NCBI GenBank assembly: GCA_013397455.1
Contig: VYZB01000527.1
Span: 438,528-502,527 of the forward strand
Direction: 5' to 3'
Source of the DNA: Crotophaga sulcirostris
Taxonomy: Eukaryota > Chordata > Aves > Cuculiformes > Crotophagidae
Length of the DNA stretch: 64,000 bases
Shown: positions 1-53,900 of the stretch, piece after piece
Position numbering within the stretch: position 1 is the first letter of the stretch
How the letters are laid out: every line of letters starts with the position of its first letter
Made by a program: the position numbers and the translations under genes
The notes under the pieces: model-generated
What the model was told of the DNA's origin: nothing
The model's input: the letters and a program-made list of their open reading frames with translations, nothing else
Database searches by the model: none

Positions 1-41959
<41,959 letters not shown>

Positions 41960-42740
41960 TCGCTTCCTAAACAATTTTGCAGAAATGTAAGGTTGTTCTG
42001 TTGCGTGCATGTGTTTTTAGCAACACATCTACCAAAACTTCTGCATGTACCATGTGTAAAGATTCTTTGCTTTCCCTAAAACAAAACTCATTGTGTTCTC
42101 TGTGGAAGAAATGTGTGGTACCATTAGGACTTCACTATACAGATGTACAAACGTGCAATAGCGCTTACCGACTCGGAAACTCTCTCCAGAGAAGTTTGTT
42201 TTCTGTGCTGCATGGAGAAGAGTTTTGTTTATCCTTGAACAAGAATCGCGGAGTTGTCAGCCAGTTTCCCATATTTCTGTATGTAAAATGTCAGTTTATA
42301 AAATGTAAAATATCAGAATAATGCATGCCTTGGGTTGTAGACAGATCTCTCTGTATTGTATCATCCAAACATACGACTGTAACAGCTTATGTACAATGCT
42401 CTCCTATTTATAAAATTCATTGAGATTACAGATGAATGTTAAACCGTAAGCCTCCACTTCAGAACTTTGGATTTTTTATCATGTGTGCAAATCAACCCTG
42501 TTTTGCACTCTACCGTAACTTATTTAACTCTAAGGCAGTAAGACAGATGTTGGTGCAATACAAAATATTGTGATGCATTTATCTTAAACAGCAGCAACCG
42601 ACGTAGCCAGTTACCACGACTGCATGTGTGACCTTTAGAAGCTGTAAATAAGATCAGTTGCCTATTGACATGCGGGCAGTAAGGAGCATCACACCTAGTT
42701 TCATTTGTATCAGGTAAATAAATTTATTCTACAATACATA
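41960..42740 (+). other. ATP2A2: SERCA2a 3' UTR
   Basis: About 0.8 kb of untranslated sequence from the AILE stop to the poly(A) signal at 42717. A 114-codon open frame inside it (41977-42321) has no recognisable family. Confidence 0.8.
42717..42722 (+). terminator. ATP2A2: Poly(A) signal for SERCA2a
   Basis: AATAAA with a GT-rich downstream element (ggcgtgttattttatgcac). It marks the end of the ATP2A2 transcription unit. Confidence 0.8.
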
Positions 42741-43238
42741 CTTGGCGTGTTATTTTATGCACTTTGTTTGCCGCAGTTACGTGCGTACCTAGTTCAGCGC
42801 GCTCTTATATTAATGCCAGGATGACACTTACTAGCACCAACACCATTGCAGTCTTTCCTCCTAGAACTATGCAGATGCCAGCTGCTCTTCCAGCAGTATT
42901 GACCTCCTCGCTGGTGTGATTTCCTCTGTCCAGGGGCTTGTGTGTGTGTGGAAGGGACACTGTCAAGTACTTTGATCACTCAAGTTTTTTTAAAATGCTC
43001 CATTGTTTGTAAAATCCCTCTGAGAAACTTAAAATAAACATTTCTTTCCCAACCACATCTTTATTTTTTTGTCCTTTTCTATTCTCTAAATTGTCCCAAG
43101 CTTGCAGTAGCTGCTCGTTTCTTCCCCCTTCCATGGGCAAAAGGAAAATGAACCCAATGTGTTTGCTACAACGCCCCTGTCCTGAGCAGCCTGCTGGGAG
43201 CACTGCTGGCAGTTGTGGCTTCTCTCACTGCAGCTCCA

Positions 43239-43525
43239 CAGTTTCACAGTTTCACAGTATAACCAGGTTGGAAGAGACCTCTGAGATCATCAAGTCCAAC
43301 CTATAAGGCAACACCAACACCATCCCATCACCTAAACCCTGGCACTGAGTGCCTCAGCCAGTCTCCCCTTAAACACCTCCAGGGTCGGCGACTCCACCAC
43401 CTCCCTGGGCAGCGCATTCCAGTGGCCAATCACCCTTTCAGTGAAGAACTTCTTCCTAACATCAAGTCTAAACCTCCCCTGACGAAGTTTAAGTCTGTGC
43501 CCTCTAGTTCTGTCACTGGTCACAC
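43239..43525 (-). repeat. CR1 LINE 3' fragment (minus strand)
   Basis: Reverse complement of a CR1 3' end: ggttggaagagacctctgag, then the typical text with Pro/Leu-rich reading, ctccagggtcggcgactcc and cagtgaagaacttcttccta. The 3' terminus carries a short tandem of cagtttca units at 43239-43255. It belongs to the same subfamily as the copy at 63262. Confidence 0.9.
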
Positions 43526-43854
43526 TGTGTCCCCGTGCAGGTGTCTCCCTGTGTTAAGCATTAGACAAGACTAAAGCTCTCCAAGGGTAAAAGCTGGATT
43601 TTTTCAAAGTGTCCTATAATGCTTTGCTCCAAAGCTTGTGAGGTAAGTTTTGTTTCGAGTAAGAGGGGTGGGGTTCCCCCATGTTCCCTTTGGAGCATCC
43701 TTTTGTCACAGTCCGAGACAGGGACCCGTGCGGGAGGCCCAGAGCCATCTCCTGCATGATGGGAGGTGCTGAGATGGTGTCCAACCACCTCAGGTGCATC
43801 TCCACTGCTTCTCCACTCCCTCCAGCCTGCCCTTGCTGCAGGGGTTTCTCAGGC
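43526..43854. other. Spacer between two opposed CR1 copies
   Basis: About 330 bp of unrecognised sequence. It might include diverged 5' parts of either CR1 copy; I cannot tell. Confidence 0.4.
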
Positions 43855-44752
43855 CCAGTCAACAAGGGTTTATGAAAGGCAGGTCCTGCCAAACTAACCT
43901 GATCTCCTTCTACGACAGCGTGACCCTGGGTAAAAAAACTGGCTGGGTGGCCGGCCCAGCGTCATGGTAGATGGTGTTAAATCCAGTTGGAGGCCAGTCA
44001 GCAGTGGTGTCCCCAGGTGCTGGGTCCAGTCCTGTTCAATATCTTGATGGATGATCTGCACAAGGAGATTGAGTGCACCCTTAGTAAGTTCACAGATGAC
44101 ACTAAGCTGGGTGGAAGTGTTGATCTGCTTGAGGGTAGGGAGGCTCTGCAGAGGGATCTGGACAGGCTGGATCCATGGGCCGTGACCAACAGAGTGAGGT
44201 TCAGTAAGGCCAAATGCTGGGTCCTGCACTTTGGACACAACAACCCCAGGCAGTGCTACAAGTTTGGGGAAGAGTGGTTGGAGAGCTGCCTGGCAAAGAA
44301 GGACATTGAGGTGTTGGAGCGCATCCAGAGAAGGGGAAGGGAGCTGGTGAAGGGGCCGGAGAACAAGTCTTACGAGAGGTGGTTGAGGGAACTGGGGGTG
44401 TTCAGCCTGGAGGAGGCTGAGGAGAGACCTCATCACTGTCTACAACTGCCTGAGAGGAGGGTGTAGCAAGGTGGGTGTTGGTCTCTTCTCCCAAGTGACA
44501 GGCGACAGAACAAGAGGAAATGGCCTCGAGTTGTGCCAGGGAGGTTCTGATTAGACATCAGGAAAAATTTCTTCACCGAAAGGGTTCTCAGGCAGTGGCA
44601 GAGGCTGCCAGGGAGGTGGTGGAGTCCCCATCTCTGGAGGGGTTCAGCAGACAGGGGGATGAGGTGCTCAGGGATCTGGTTGAGCAGTGGACAGGTGTGG
44701 TTGGACTCAATGATCTCAAAGGTCTTTTCCAACCGAGCCATTCTATGATTCT
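43855..44752 (+). repeat. CR1 LINE fragment (plus strand) with reverse-transcriptase remnant
   Basis: It begins in the reverse-transcriptase region (GFMKGRSCQTNLISFYDSV-like), has internal deletions, then continues through the RT core and 3' end to ttctatgattct, the CR1 terminus. An open frame (43987-44466, 159 codons) reads [30 protein letters not shown] and [14 protein letters not shown], with FTDD in place of the catalytic F/YADD box. The YADD change and deletions mean it is inactive. Confidence 0.9.
43987..44466 (+). pseudogene. Decayed CR1 reverse-transcriptase fragment
   Basis: 159-codon open frame lying wholly in the CR1 copy above. It holds the palm-domain segment around the catalytic box (FTDD) and then jumps into the C-terminal text ([15 protein letters not shown]), so a stretch of the original protein between HFGHNNP...LAKKDIEVL and that point is missing. 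No endonuclease domain or intact N-terminus. Confidence 0.8.
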
Positions 44753-47700
44753 CCTCCACAGAACAGACACTGAAAGGTCAGCTGGAGCCACCACCTCCTG
44801 TCCTACCTCCTAAAAACTGTCTCGGTGACCTGAGGAGAGGCTAAAGTCTGTCTCCATACCCTGTTCCTCTTCTTGTAACAGCCAGCAGCAATGCCAGAAT
44901 CCAGACCAGCTAGAACTGGGGCCAATAGAGGAATTAGGTTTTTTCAGTGATAACCAACAAAGGGATAGTTTGGCACAAAGCCACCTGCATTCCAGGCCAC
45001 ACAGGACTACCAGCTCAACAGAGACAATTCAATCCATACAAACATTGCTTCTATCTCAGTTTCACTATGGACCTCAGCAGGAAAACCAGAATCTGAGGTT
45101 CTGCCACCTCCCCATTCTGTCATTGCCTACCAGGAACCCGTCACAAGGCAAAAAAGCGGCTCAGTGAGAGGTCACAGCTTTTCCCTGGCTTCCCGACAGA
45201 CAAACATTTATCTCAAGAACCACACAGGGCAGCTTACACAGATCAGTCCAAGGAAGATGCGTATCCAGGCTGCTGTTCCTGCTCTGCTGATGTCATCATG
45301 CTTCAGTTTCCTGGAAAATTACTTAGTATTCCACGAGGATGAAGCCAAGTTACCAGCTTCAGCTCATCAAACCACACTGCATGTCAAGGTATAACACAAT
45401 ATACATTAAACATTTGGGAAAAAAGCAGGAACAACAAAAATTAGGGAATGCTTAAATAGTTCCAGGATAGAGCTGGCATCTTAATGGCCTTTAGAGCAAA
45501 GCACAACGTGACACGTCCCCAGCACAGGAGCAGGTCCTTGTGTGCTGCCAGACCAACCCAAGTTCCTGGATCAACTGCCAGTGTAGGCAGCTCACTTCTG
45601 CCAACCACTGAACTCCCCCAGCCCAGGGAGCCCAAGTGGAAGAAGTTCCAAAGCACCAAAACCCACATTAGCTCCACAGCGTCCTGCTGCTGCCTGCCCG
45701 CCCAGCCCCTTCCATGTATGGGACTTTTTATTCCCTGTAAATGTTTAAGAAATCAATATTGAGTCCAAGTCTGAGGACATGAGTCTTTCTTCCCTTTGTC
45801 CTCTAGACAAGGATCACAGCACTCCAGAACGTGCACCCGACAGCTGAAAAGGAGATGGCTAAAGTGTCCACAGGCGTTTGGAATGCAAGGTCAGCGTTCC
45901 CGGCCACGCCACGCTCCGGGCAGGCGGCTCGGTAGACACCATCCACTGCCCTTGAAGAAACAGGACTGTAAACAGGCAGATATAGGAAATTCAGTCCATT
46001 TAAAATTCCTAAGCCAGGAACTGTGCTGCTCTTGTTAGATCCCAAACCACCACTCTGTTCCCAAACCACCACTCTGTTTCCGGGCATCGGTGTTTTGACA
46101 GGATGATAAAGAGAAAGGAGGAAAAGGAATCTGATCTCCAAACTTACGAAGTCCTTGGTCTCTCTGGGGAAGCGATTTGAAAGGGAGGCTTTTACAGTGT
46201 AAACATCCGTCAGCAACCCATGGCCACGGAGGTTCCCCTGCACATTCCATACCCAGCATTTCACAGCCATTAAGGTTTGCAAAGTAAGCACAAGGCTCAA
46301 TTCAGTTAAACATTGATTATTCCTTCTATTTTGCTGTTGTGATCAACAGTGCCAGAACCACAGATGAGCCAAAGGGCTTTACTTTAGATGTAAATTGTTA
46401 CACTGAAGTCCCCCACGTGAATATTTTACTTTTTCCCATGTTGTGTTTGCACCAGAATAACTTTTTTTTTTTCACCCACATACCCAGCTCAAGGCACCTC
46501 CCTGCCTCCTCTTGGCCAGCTCCCATATCACACCTTAAGCAGGTCCTAGGAACACAGCAGAATTGCAGCAGTAGCCCTGTCCTGCCCCTTTCCAGGCCAG
46601 CATTCCTCCTGCTCTGCCACCCTTCCCTCCAAGATCCGGTTACCGGACCGACACAAACACGTTAATGATCACCAAGGCCTTAGGCCAGGGCTCCAGCAAT
46701 TCCACAACAGCTTCACAGTTCTTGCCCTTTCCTCCTCAATGTCCTTAAACCAACAAGCATTTTGCAGGGCTACAAAAAGAACCGATAAAGGATTTGAAAA
46801 TATAGTTTAAAAAAAAAAACAAACAGCAAAAAGTTTTGCAGAGTTCAGAAGGAAAAGGATAGGAGAGGAGTGGGAATATTTTTGAGGTAGGTTTAGGCAC
46901 CAGTTCACAAGATTACTTTTCAAATTGCCACCCTGAAAGTAACAGGAACATAATGGGTAGGGGAATCATTCTTTACTCCCACACTGGATCCTTTCCATGA
47001 AGAAAGTACAGCAAAACAGACTGTTATGTGCTTGCATTGTGCCAAGCACTACACGGAGTTGTATCCATTCACTGATGGCCAGTACCAAACACACACTAGC
47101 CAGAACACACTGCTTTAAGCCCTGCCTAAGGCTATTTAGTTTGAAATCACAGGTTTCTAGTGAGCTCAAGCCCACCTAATGTCACTAAATTTAAGACCCC
47201 TGGAAACTGCACTGCTTTAGATCTGATTCTTGAGATATTTGGCTACCACATATTTGTCTAACTTGAACTTACAATGGCAGACAAAGCCTTTGAGGCTTCC
47301 TTACAGCTGAGGTCTAAGTGAAGGAAATGAGGTTTGCTGAATAAGAAATACTGCCTGCTCCTGCCCTGGATGGATCAGTTTCCACATCACTGAGCTCCTG
47401 AAAAGCAAGGAGGGAAGAATCACCACGCAAAAACCAGGCGTAATGAGGACAATGAAATGAAATTAAAAAAAAAAAAAAAGGTCTAGTTAATGAAAATCTC
47501 TATAATCAGCAGTAACAGAAAAAGCACCTCAATCAGAGAGAAAACATTTATATTGGCCAACAGGCCTCAGTTCCTTCTATTATCTCTGCTTCACAATTCT
47601 TGAATCCCCAAGATCTGGAAAAGGAATTAGAAATACTGCCAATATTTCACCTGTATTGGCACGTTACAGAATAAAGCATGAATAAAGTGCTTGCTGCAGA

Positions 47701-50429
47701 GCGTGCACTACCTGGGTCATTCCTAGCCACTCCATGAATGTGTGCTGCTCTGGGAAATTATGTCTTTTAGTCCTTACCCAGGTCTATGTAAGGTCTGAAG
47801 AAGTTGTGTCCCTTTGCATTGCTTCGGAGCCTTTTCTATCACAAAGCAGAAAAGAATTAAATCTCAGTAATGACATCCATGATTTAAATGCAAGGATTTC
47901 AAGCAGACGTGGGCACCCTGTCCTCACCCAGCCCCTGCAGATGTGCCAGTGCTGTACAACACAGCTGGATGGCAACAGCTGTCACACCTCACCTACAAAC
48001 TGCTTCACTTTTGGGAGCTGACATCACCGATTGACACAGTCTGAACTCCACATTTTGTCTTTATGATCTTTTCTTCTAGGGTGCACAGCACATGATTAAG
48101 GGAGGGAATGAGGTCAGCTTCTTATTACGGGCTAATTGTTATATTCCCTGAACTAGAATGCGAGTAACTGAATTTGAGAGTACATCATCTCTGCAGAACC
48201 AGAGATCACATTCTAAAATTAGAGCACTAATGAAGGCTCATTAATAGGCAAGAAGAATCCCTCTAGAATTCTGAAGCTCATGCTAAATATATCTATATGA
48301 TCTCAAATGCACCCGACGTGCATGGCATCCTAAAGCTCCCTACTCGCTTACTCCACAGCTACCAGCAAAGACTGCACACACGCTGCATCAACCCAACCCG
48401 TCAGATACTTACCCAGGCGTTATTTGCAGGATCAGAATTTTTCACTTTCAATAAGGAGCCAGTTTCTCAGAAAAACGAAGCAGCAAGGACACAACTCTAT
48501 TTTGACAGCTATCTTAAGGTGTTCTTAGGAGTACTGCAGTTGTTTGCGAAAGCTGCACGTAAGCACGCGGATGTTTTCTTTTCGGTATACTCGTCTTGAA
48601 GTGGTTTCCCCTCTGTTCTAAAATGAGACGTTATCAGCTTATCTACAAACATACAACAGAATGGTTTTACTAAAACTGTGGTTCACTGGTTTCCAGTTTG
48701 ATGTAAATGTTTCAGAGAAATGTATAAGGCCAGTGGTTTCCGTCTCCGATTAACGACCTGTTTGAAGGGGTCAGTAGAAAACGACTTGAGCTGCTTGGAA
48801 AATACACTTCACATGGGCTTCTCCCATCAGAACTAAATGTGTCCTTTCTTCAGTTTAATAACACCAAGAACTATAACCAACCACAAACAAGGTTTAGAAC
48901 ACAACTAGAAAGCTAATGAAGCTGTCCAACTTCCAGATGCAGAATGCAACCTGATGAATGCTTGAGTGTGAGAAGAAAACAAAGCAGTTGTTTTATAAAA
49001 AGGGATGCTTTGAGCTTTCTTATACATCTATATTTCTGCTATGAGAGACATACAATGAGCTGAAAACTATTCACTGCACCACACAGCAATGGTTTAAACA
49101 GATTCTTCATGCAAGAAGAACAGGATCAGGGCTCTCATCCACCAGAATGCAATTAACAAAATGTTTGCTCTAACTGAAATACAGCCATTTGTTTAATGAA
49201 AGAGCAGGAACGGCTTACGCCAATTCAATCGCCAAAAGAGCAGCATATGCTTCTCTGTTCTCCCCCTACAGTCCTCAAAGCACCATAATTCAATTTGATA
49301 TTTTGGAAAGTCTAAAGCTCACAAAATTTCAGAGAGAACAGATTCCAAGCTGTTTTCATTTTTTTAAGTGGAAATATTGCGCTCTTCGTGACATACCAAA
49401 AGATTTCCTAAACAGACTATAATAGAAGTAATCTGCCTATTTTTTTTGTTGTGCATTTTTCTAACTGATATGACCCACATCACAGAGGGAGAGGCATTTT
49501 ATCCTTATCTGCACTACACATCTACAGCTAGGGGGAAGCTTGTTTTCTATGCCATGTAGCTGTATCAGCCATTTTTCCTCCAACTGATACTCAAAACTGT
49601 TCTTCAGCTTTACAAAGAACAGTCAGCGCTCCAGCATACCTGTGGTAAGGGAATAAATACAAAAGGAATTAAATTGTCAATATAAAGATATAAATACCTG
49701 GTTTAGTAAAGAGTAAGGAAATCAGAACTGTAAGAAAAATAAGAGCAAGAAGTAATTCCTCCTCCCACACACCAAGCCCACAGAACTGAAAGGGTTTCTA
49801 GATTACACAAAGCAGCCTTGAAATGCTGATGTTGAGAAATTTTATGTGAAGCAATGCAACTTTGCTTCAAAAGGTGAGGGAAAACACATGGCTTCAAATA
49901 TCACCCGAAAAAAACATGAAGTATATAAACATGGCAAAACCAAGACAATATGTGTATTTGCGTAATTTAACATTCCCACAGCAACGCAAGAAGGACGATT
50001 TCTTTTTATATCATTTCAAATGTCAGTGCTGTATACAGAATGTGAAGTGCTTTGAGTCACCGCTGTAAAACCTCTCAGTAGCATAAAGCTAAACTGCATT
50101 TAAAAATAAATGTTCATGTACAGACTTTAAGTGATGACAGGGTTTAGGAAGGACTGGGGAAATGACTGTAATTCTCCAACACTGGTTCCATTCTGCACAC
50201 ACAGATATCAATCAGCTGCACAAGCATCCTGTAAGTCAAAGTTGCCTACTGTACAAAACTTCTTCACAGCATGTTGTGAAGCCTTATAAAAAGACAAATC
50301 AATTCAACAAACACAGCAAGAGAAAAGTGCTGCCATCAGCCACACCCCAGTAACTCCTCCAGATTTCAATAGGAGTGTGAGCCCAAACAGGAGCATACAA
50401 GACCTTTTCCACAATGGAGTACAAACCAC
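44753..50429. other. Intergenic region, nothing recognised
   Basis: 5.7 kb between the CR1 copy and the ANAPC7 3' end. It has moderate GC, A-runs (46806-46819, 47464-47479) and a perfect 19-bp tandem duplication at 46041-46078. The longest open frame (45803-46300, minus, 165 codons) matches no family I know and is within chance expectation. It could include alternative long ANAPC7 3' ends. Confidence 0.6.
46041..46078. repeat. Perfect 2 x 19-bp tandem repeat
   Basis: The unit cccaaaccaccactctgtt occurs twice head to tail with no mismatch. No known function; probably a recent slippage or duplication. Confidence 0.95.
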
Positions 50430-50435
50430 TTTATT
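50430..50435 (-). terminator. ANAPC7: Poly(A) signal of ANAPC7
   Basis: AATAAA on the minus strand (tttatt on plus), about 350 nt after the stop, followed by GT-rich sequence (gtggtttgtactcc). Best-placed signal; later ones cannot be excluded. Confidence 0.7.
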
Positions 50436-50780
50436 TACAAATTGATCAAGCACACTTAGCCCTGTACAGAATTTGGACATCGCTTTCATCACAAACAGGC
50501 TTATTATACACTTCAGATTCTAACGCTTTTAGTTTTAGCAAGAATTCTGTGAAACGAAAGTTGCAAACAACCTCTCGTACAGTTAGTCCCTGACACTGAA
50601 TAAATAAGAAGCATCAAGAATCTTCATGGCATTGAGATGGACAGAACTATTAAACAGTCCCAGTCTAGTAAAAAAAAAAAAGTCCTTTGCTACAGCAAAA
50701 ATCATAGTTTCTGTTCTTCAAAGAAGAATGGCCCTAGTGATATGTTCAGGTGCCAAAACAAGCAGCAGGAGGAAAGGCCA

Positions 50781-50970
50781 TTACTGCATCCCAAACCACT
50801 GTTCTTGATCTGCCCACTGAGCTGCTTCACTGTCACTGCCTTCCAAGTCCCCCTCTTCTCCACTTCCCTCCATATCATCCACATCTTCTTCCTGGGTTGC
50901 ATCTGTTGGACTTTCCTCTTTTTCCATTTTCTGCATTCCTTCTAGCGATTTCTGGTCATTTGGATCCAAA
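50781..50970 (-). CDS. ANAPC7: ANAPC7 exon 11 (C-terminus)
   Basis: 190 nt coding: (S)LDPNDQKSLEGMQKMEKEES, acidic tail, stop TAA at 50781-50783. Acceptor ctcag. The 3' UTR continues to about 50415. Intron 10 (50971-51850) is AT-rich with no element seen. Confidence 0.97.
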
Positions 50971-53900
50971 CTGAGGAAAGTAAGAACAAGAATACACTGT
51001 TCTAAAGCTTTTTTCCCCCTTATATTCATGACGTTATTGTGAAAAGGAAAAAAAAAATTCAAACAACCTCATCTTGTTGTCTGCACTTCCTGTTTAACAT
51101 TGTGAAGAAGTTCATTTTAGTAGATGATGCAACTTCACCTCAGGCTGACCATAACACCAAGTATTAAATCTTCATACAAACCAGTTTTGATCCCCAAGAA
51201 CGTGCTTATCTAAACATCACATTCTTCCAGAAAACTGAGTCAACTCTTCCAGACAATACTAATTATAAAGTAACATGAAAGCAGTAAAAACTTAAATTAC
51301 TATAACTAAATATATTGTATGCAAGGAAAAAACAGCTGGCCTATTTAAACTACATAAGTTTATGGTGGACATAATGTGCTGGAATTAAATGTAAATTTAA
51401 CTTGTTGAAATCAAATCATGATAACATTTAACGTGGTAACACTCTAAAATAACATTCAGGTTATGTTAAATTAAATCACACTATTTAAGTTTACTTACTA
51501 GCTCATTTTTATATACACCTTCTAGTCTAAAGGAACAGATCCTAAGGTGCCTGACTCTATAGTAAACTATAAATACATTCATCTCCTGGCCCTTCCATTA
51601 CTCAAGGAACCACGTGCCTAATGACACGCTTAGATTAATGCAGTTCCTAAATTTTATACTTCCCAGTTCAAAGCCTTATGACCAACTAATTAATTAACAG
51701 GACATAACTTGTATGGGTTTGTTTTAAGGGAGAATAACATAAAGCTACCTCTGATATAAGCCCTAATGAATTAGTAGATCAAATTTTTACTTAGTCAAGT
51801 TGATTACTGGTTCATATAAATACACTGCAACCTCAGCATCTCTGCTTTACCTGAGGGCAATACTGTACTGGTCCATTGCTTCCTGATATTCATTGACGGC
51901 TACGAGGAAGTCTCCCAGTATTCGGTGCAGAACACAGTCACTCTGGTTAGCCAGGGCATTCCTCAGCAAAGCAATCCCATCTTCATACTTTTGTTCTCTA
52001 CCTGTTTATATGCAAAACCACAGTTTTAATTAATACTTTAGACAGATCTATAAGAAGTCAGAGCGTACACAAAGAGCCATCACAACACAAGGCTATTTCT
52101 TCCCTCAGAACAGCTGCCAGATGCAATGATATCCTGTGATTTTTCCTTCAGGACAGAACTGATAAATCCCTGGGCTGTAACATCACTGCTACATTCTTCA
52201 CATCCATGAGGCTGCAAAACATTCTTCCGTGTAAAACAGAATGCTTTAAATAAGTAGACATGGAGAGAAAAAAAAACCACACAACTTACTAAGTAGTTCT
52301 GCTTTCTTCACCACAGCTTTAATGTAATCAGGTCTTTGTGTTAGCGCTTTGTCCAATAATGTTTTTGCTTTTTCCTGTGTGACTGGGTCTTCAAGACAGA
52401 CTGTTGCTAACAGAGTGAGTGTCTGTGCATTTGCTCCCAGAGTTTTATAGACGTTATTTGCCATAACCATAGCTTCACGGATACTGTTGGATGCTAGGTA
52501 ACATTCGATGAGACCTGATGATATCAAATGGAAAACACTTCAACTTTTGATTTAGCACTACAGACACTCACTCCTCCTCAATTATTTGCACTTAGTAGCA
52601 CTCAGACTCCAAACAACTGATATTCTGATAAGGAAATACAAATTGCAATTGAGAAACTCACTGTATACCCAACATTTTTTAAAGATATCAGAGAAACTTG
52701 CAGATAAGGAAACTTGGACACAAATATTGAAATGGCACATTTATGGGCAGGTACTAAAATAAAAAAGCCTGAGTACACCTAAACTTTTTGTCCAGTTCTA
52801 GTACTGAGATATTAATGCTTCACCTGGACTCTTCACAACTTGAAGGTGCTGTTGAGATCAACAAGATGTAAATAAATATGACAAAAGTATGACAGTTCCC
52901 AGTGGAACTAACCATACACTTAATATCATCATCCAAAAGGGATCTGTTCAAAACACACAATTTATATGCAGATTAAACAAAAGTCAACAATGAGTAACAA
53001 ACAACAGTTCTTTAAAAAGCATCTTTGTAAGTACACACATCCTCTAGTATCCCTCATCTGACTGCTAGTACCAGAGCTTTATAGGTTTTCAGGTAAAAAT
53101 AATTTATTTATAAGAGAGTCAGCAGCATGCTTAATCATCATCACAACTCCAACTGTGACACCAAACCAATACTGTACATCCAAACAGTTTCACTTCACTC
53201 ACCTTCATAGCAATCCAGCCTGCAAGGTGCAAGACGTATCGCTTCGCGGAAGTGAATAATTGCTTCCTGTACCCGGCCCATGTTCCTAAGAGCAGCTCCT
53301 TTCAGCAGAAGAGCTTGAACACTGTTACTATTCAGCTGGATAGCTTTGGCTCCTAAGTATAAGGCACGAGAGTATCGTTTACTGTAGAAACTATGACACC
53401 TATGGAAAGACAAGAGGGATTGTAAATACGTCCTGCCTGTGCACATTCACAGAGGTTTAAAAAGAGAAAGAAGAAGGAAAAAAAAAAAAAGAAGAAAAAC
53501 GAAATTACAGGAAACTGTTGAATTTCTTGCATTTTAAATTAATATAGAAGTTAAGGAAAAAAACTCTTCAGAAGGTTTTATAAAAGCAGCATAAATATTA
53601 ACTGTTACAGCTATTCAATATATCATTGTTATTGTACAGGTGCAGTAATTCTAAACATACAGAAAACAACCAAAATAGATATTTAAGGATAGTTAATTAG
53701 AGTTAATCCAAGAACAGAACACATAGGATAGAAAGGCATCTCCCAAACAAAAAAGCTGAATCCACTGTATCAACTGTAACTCAACGCATGCAGCCAATCA
53801 AGAGCTGAGGCAAGAAAGGAAAGAAAACAACTTACCCAGATACTACCCAGGGTTCTGCATGTTGATCAGAAATATTGAAGAGACGGCAGCCCAAGTTCTC

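Noticed and set aside
41977..42321. 114-codon open frame in the SERCA2a 3' UTR
   Set aside because: Cys/Ser/Lys-rich with no recognisable motif; untranslated position.
43894..44436. 180-codon minus-strand open frame
   Set aside because: It is the complement of the plus-strand CR1 reverse-transcriptase remnant.
45803..46300. 165-codon minus-strand open frame in the intergenic region
   Set aside because: No recognisable family or domain, crosses the 19-bp tandem repeat, and one or two such frames are expected by chance in 64 kb.
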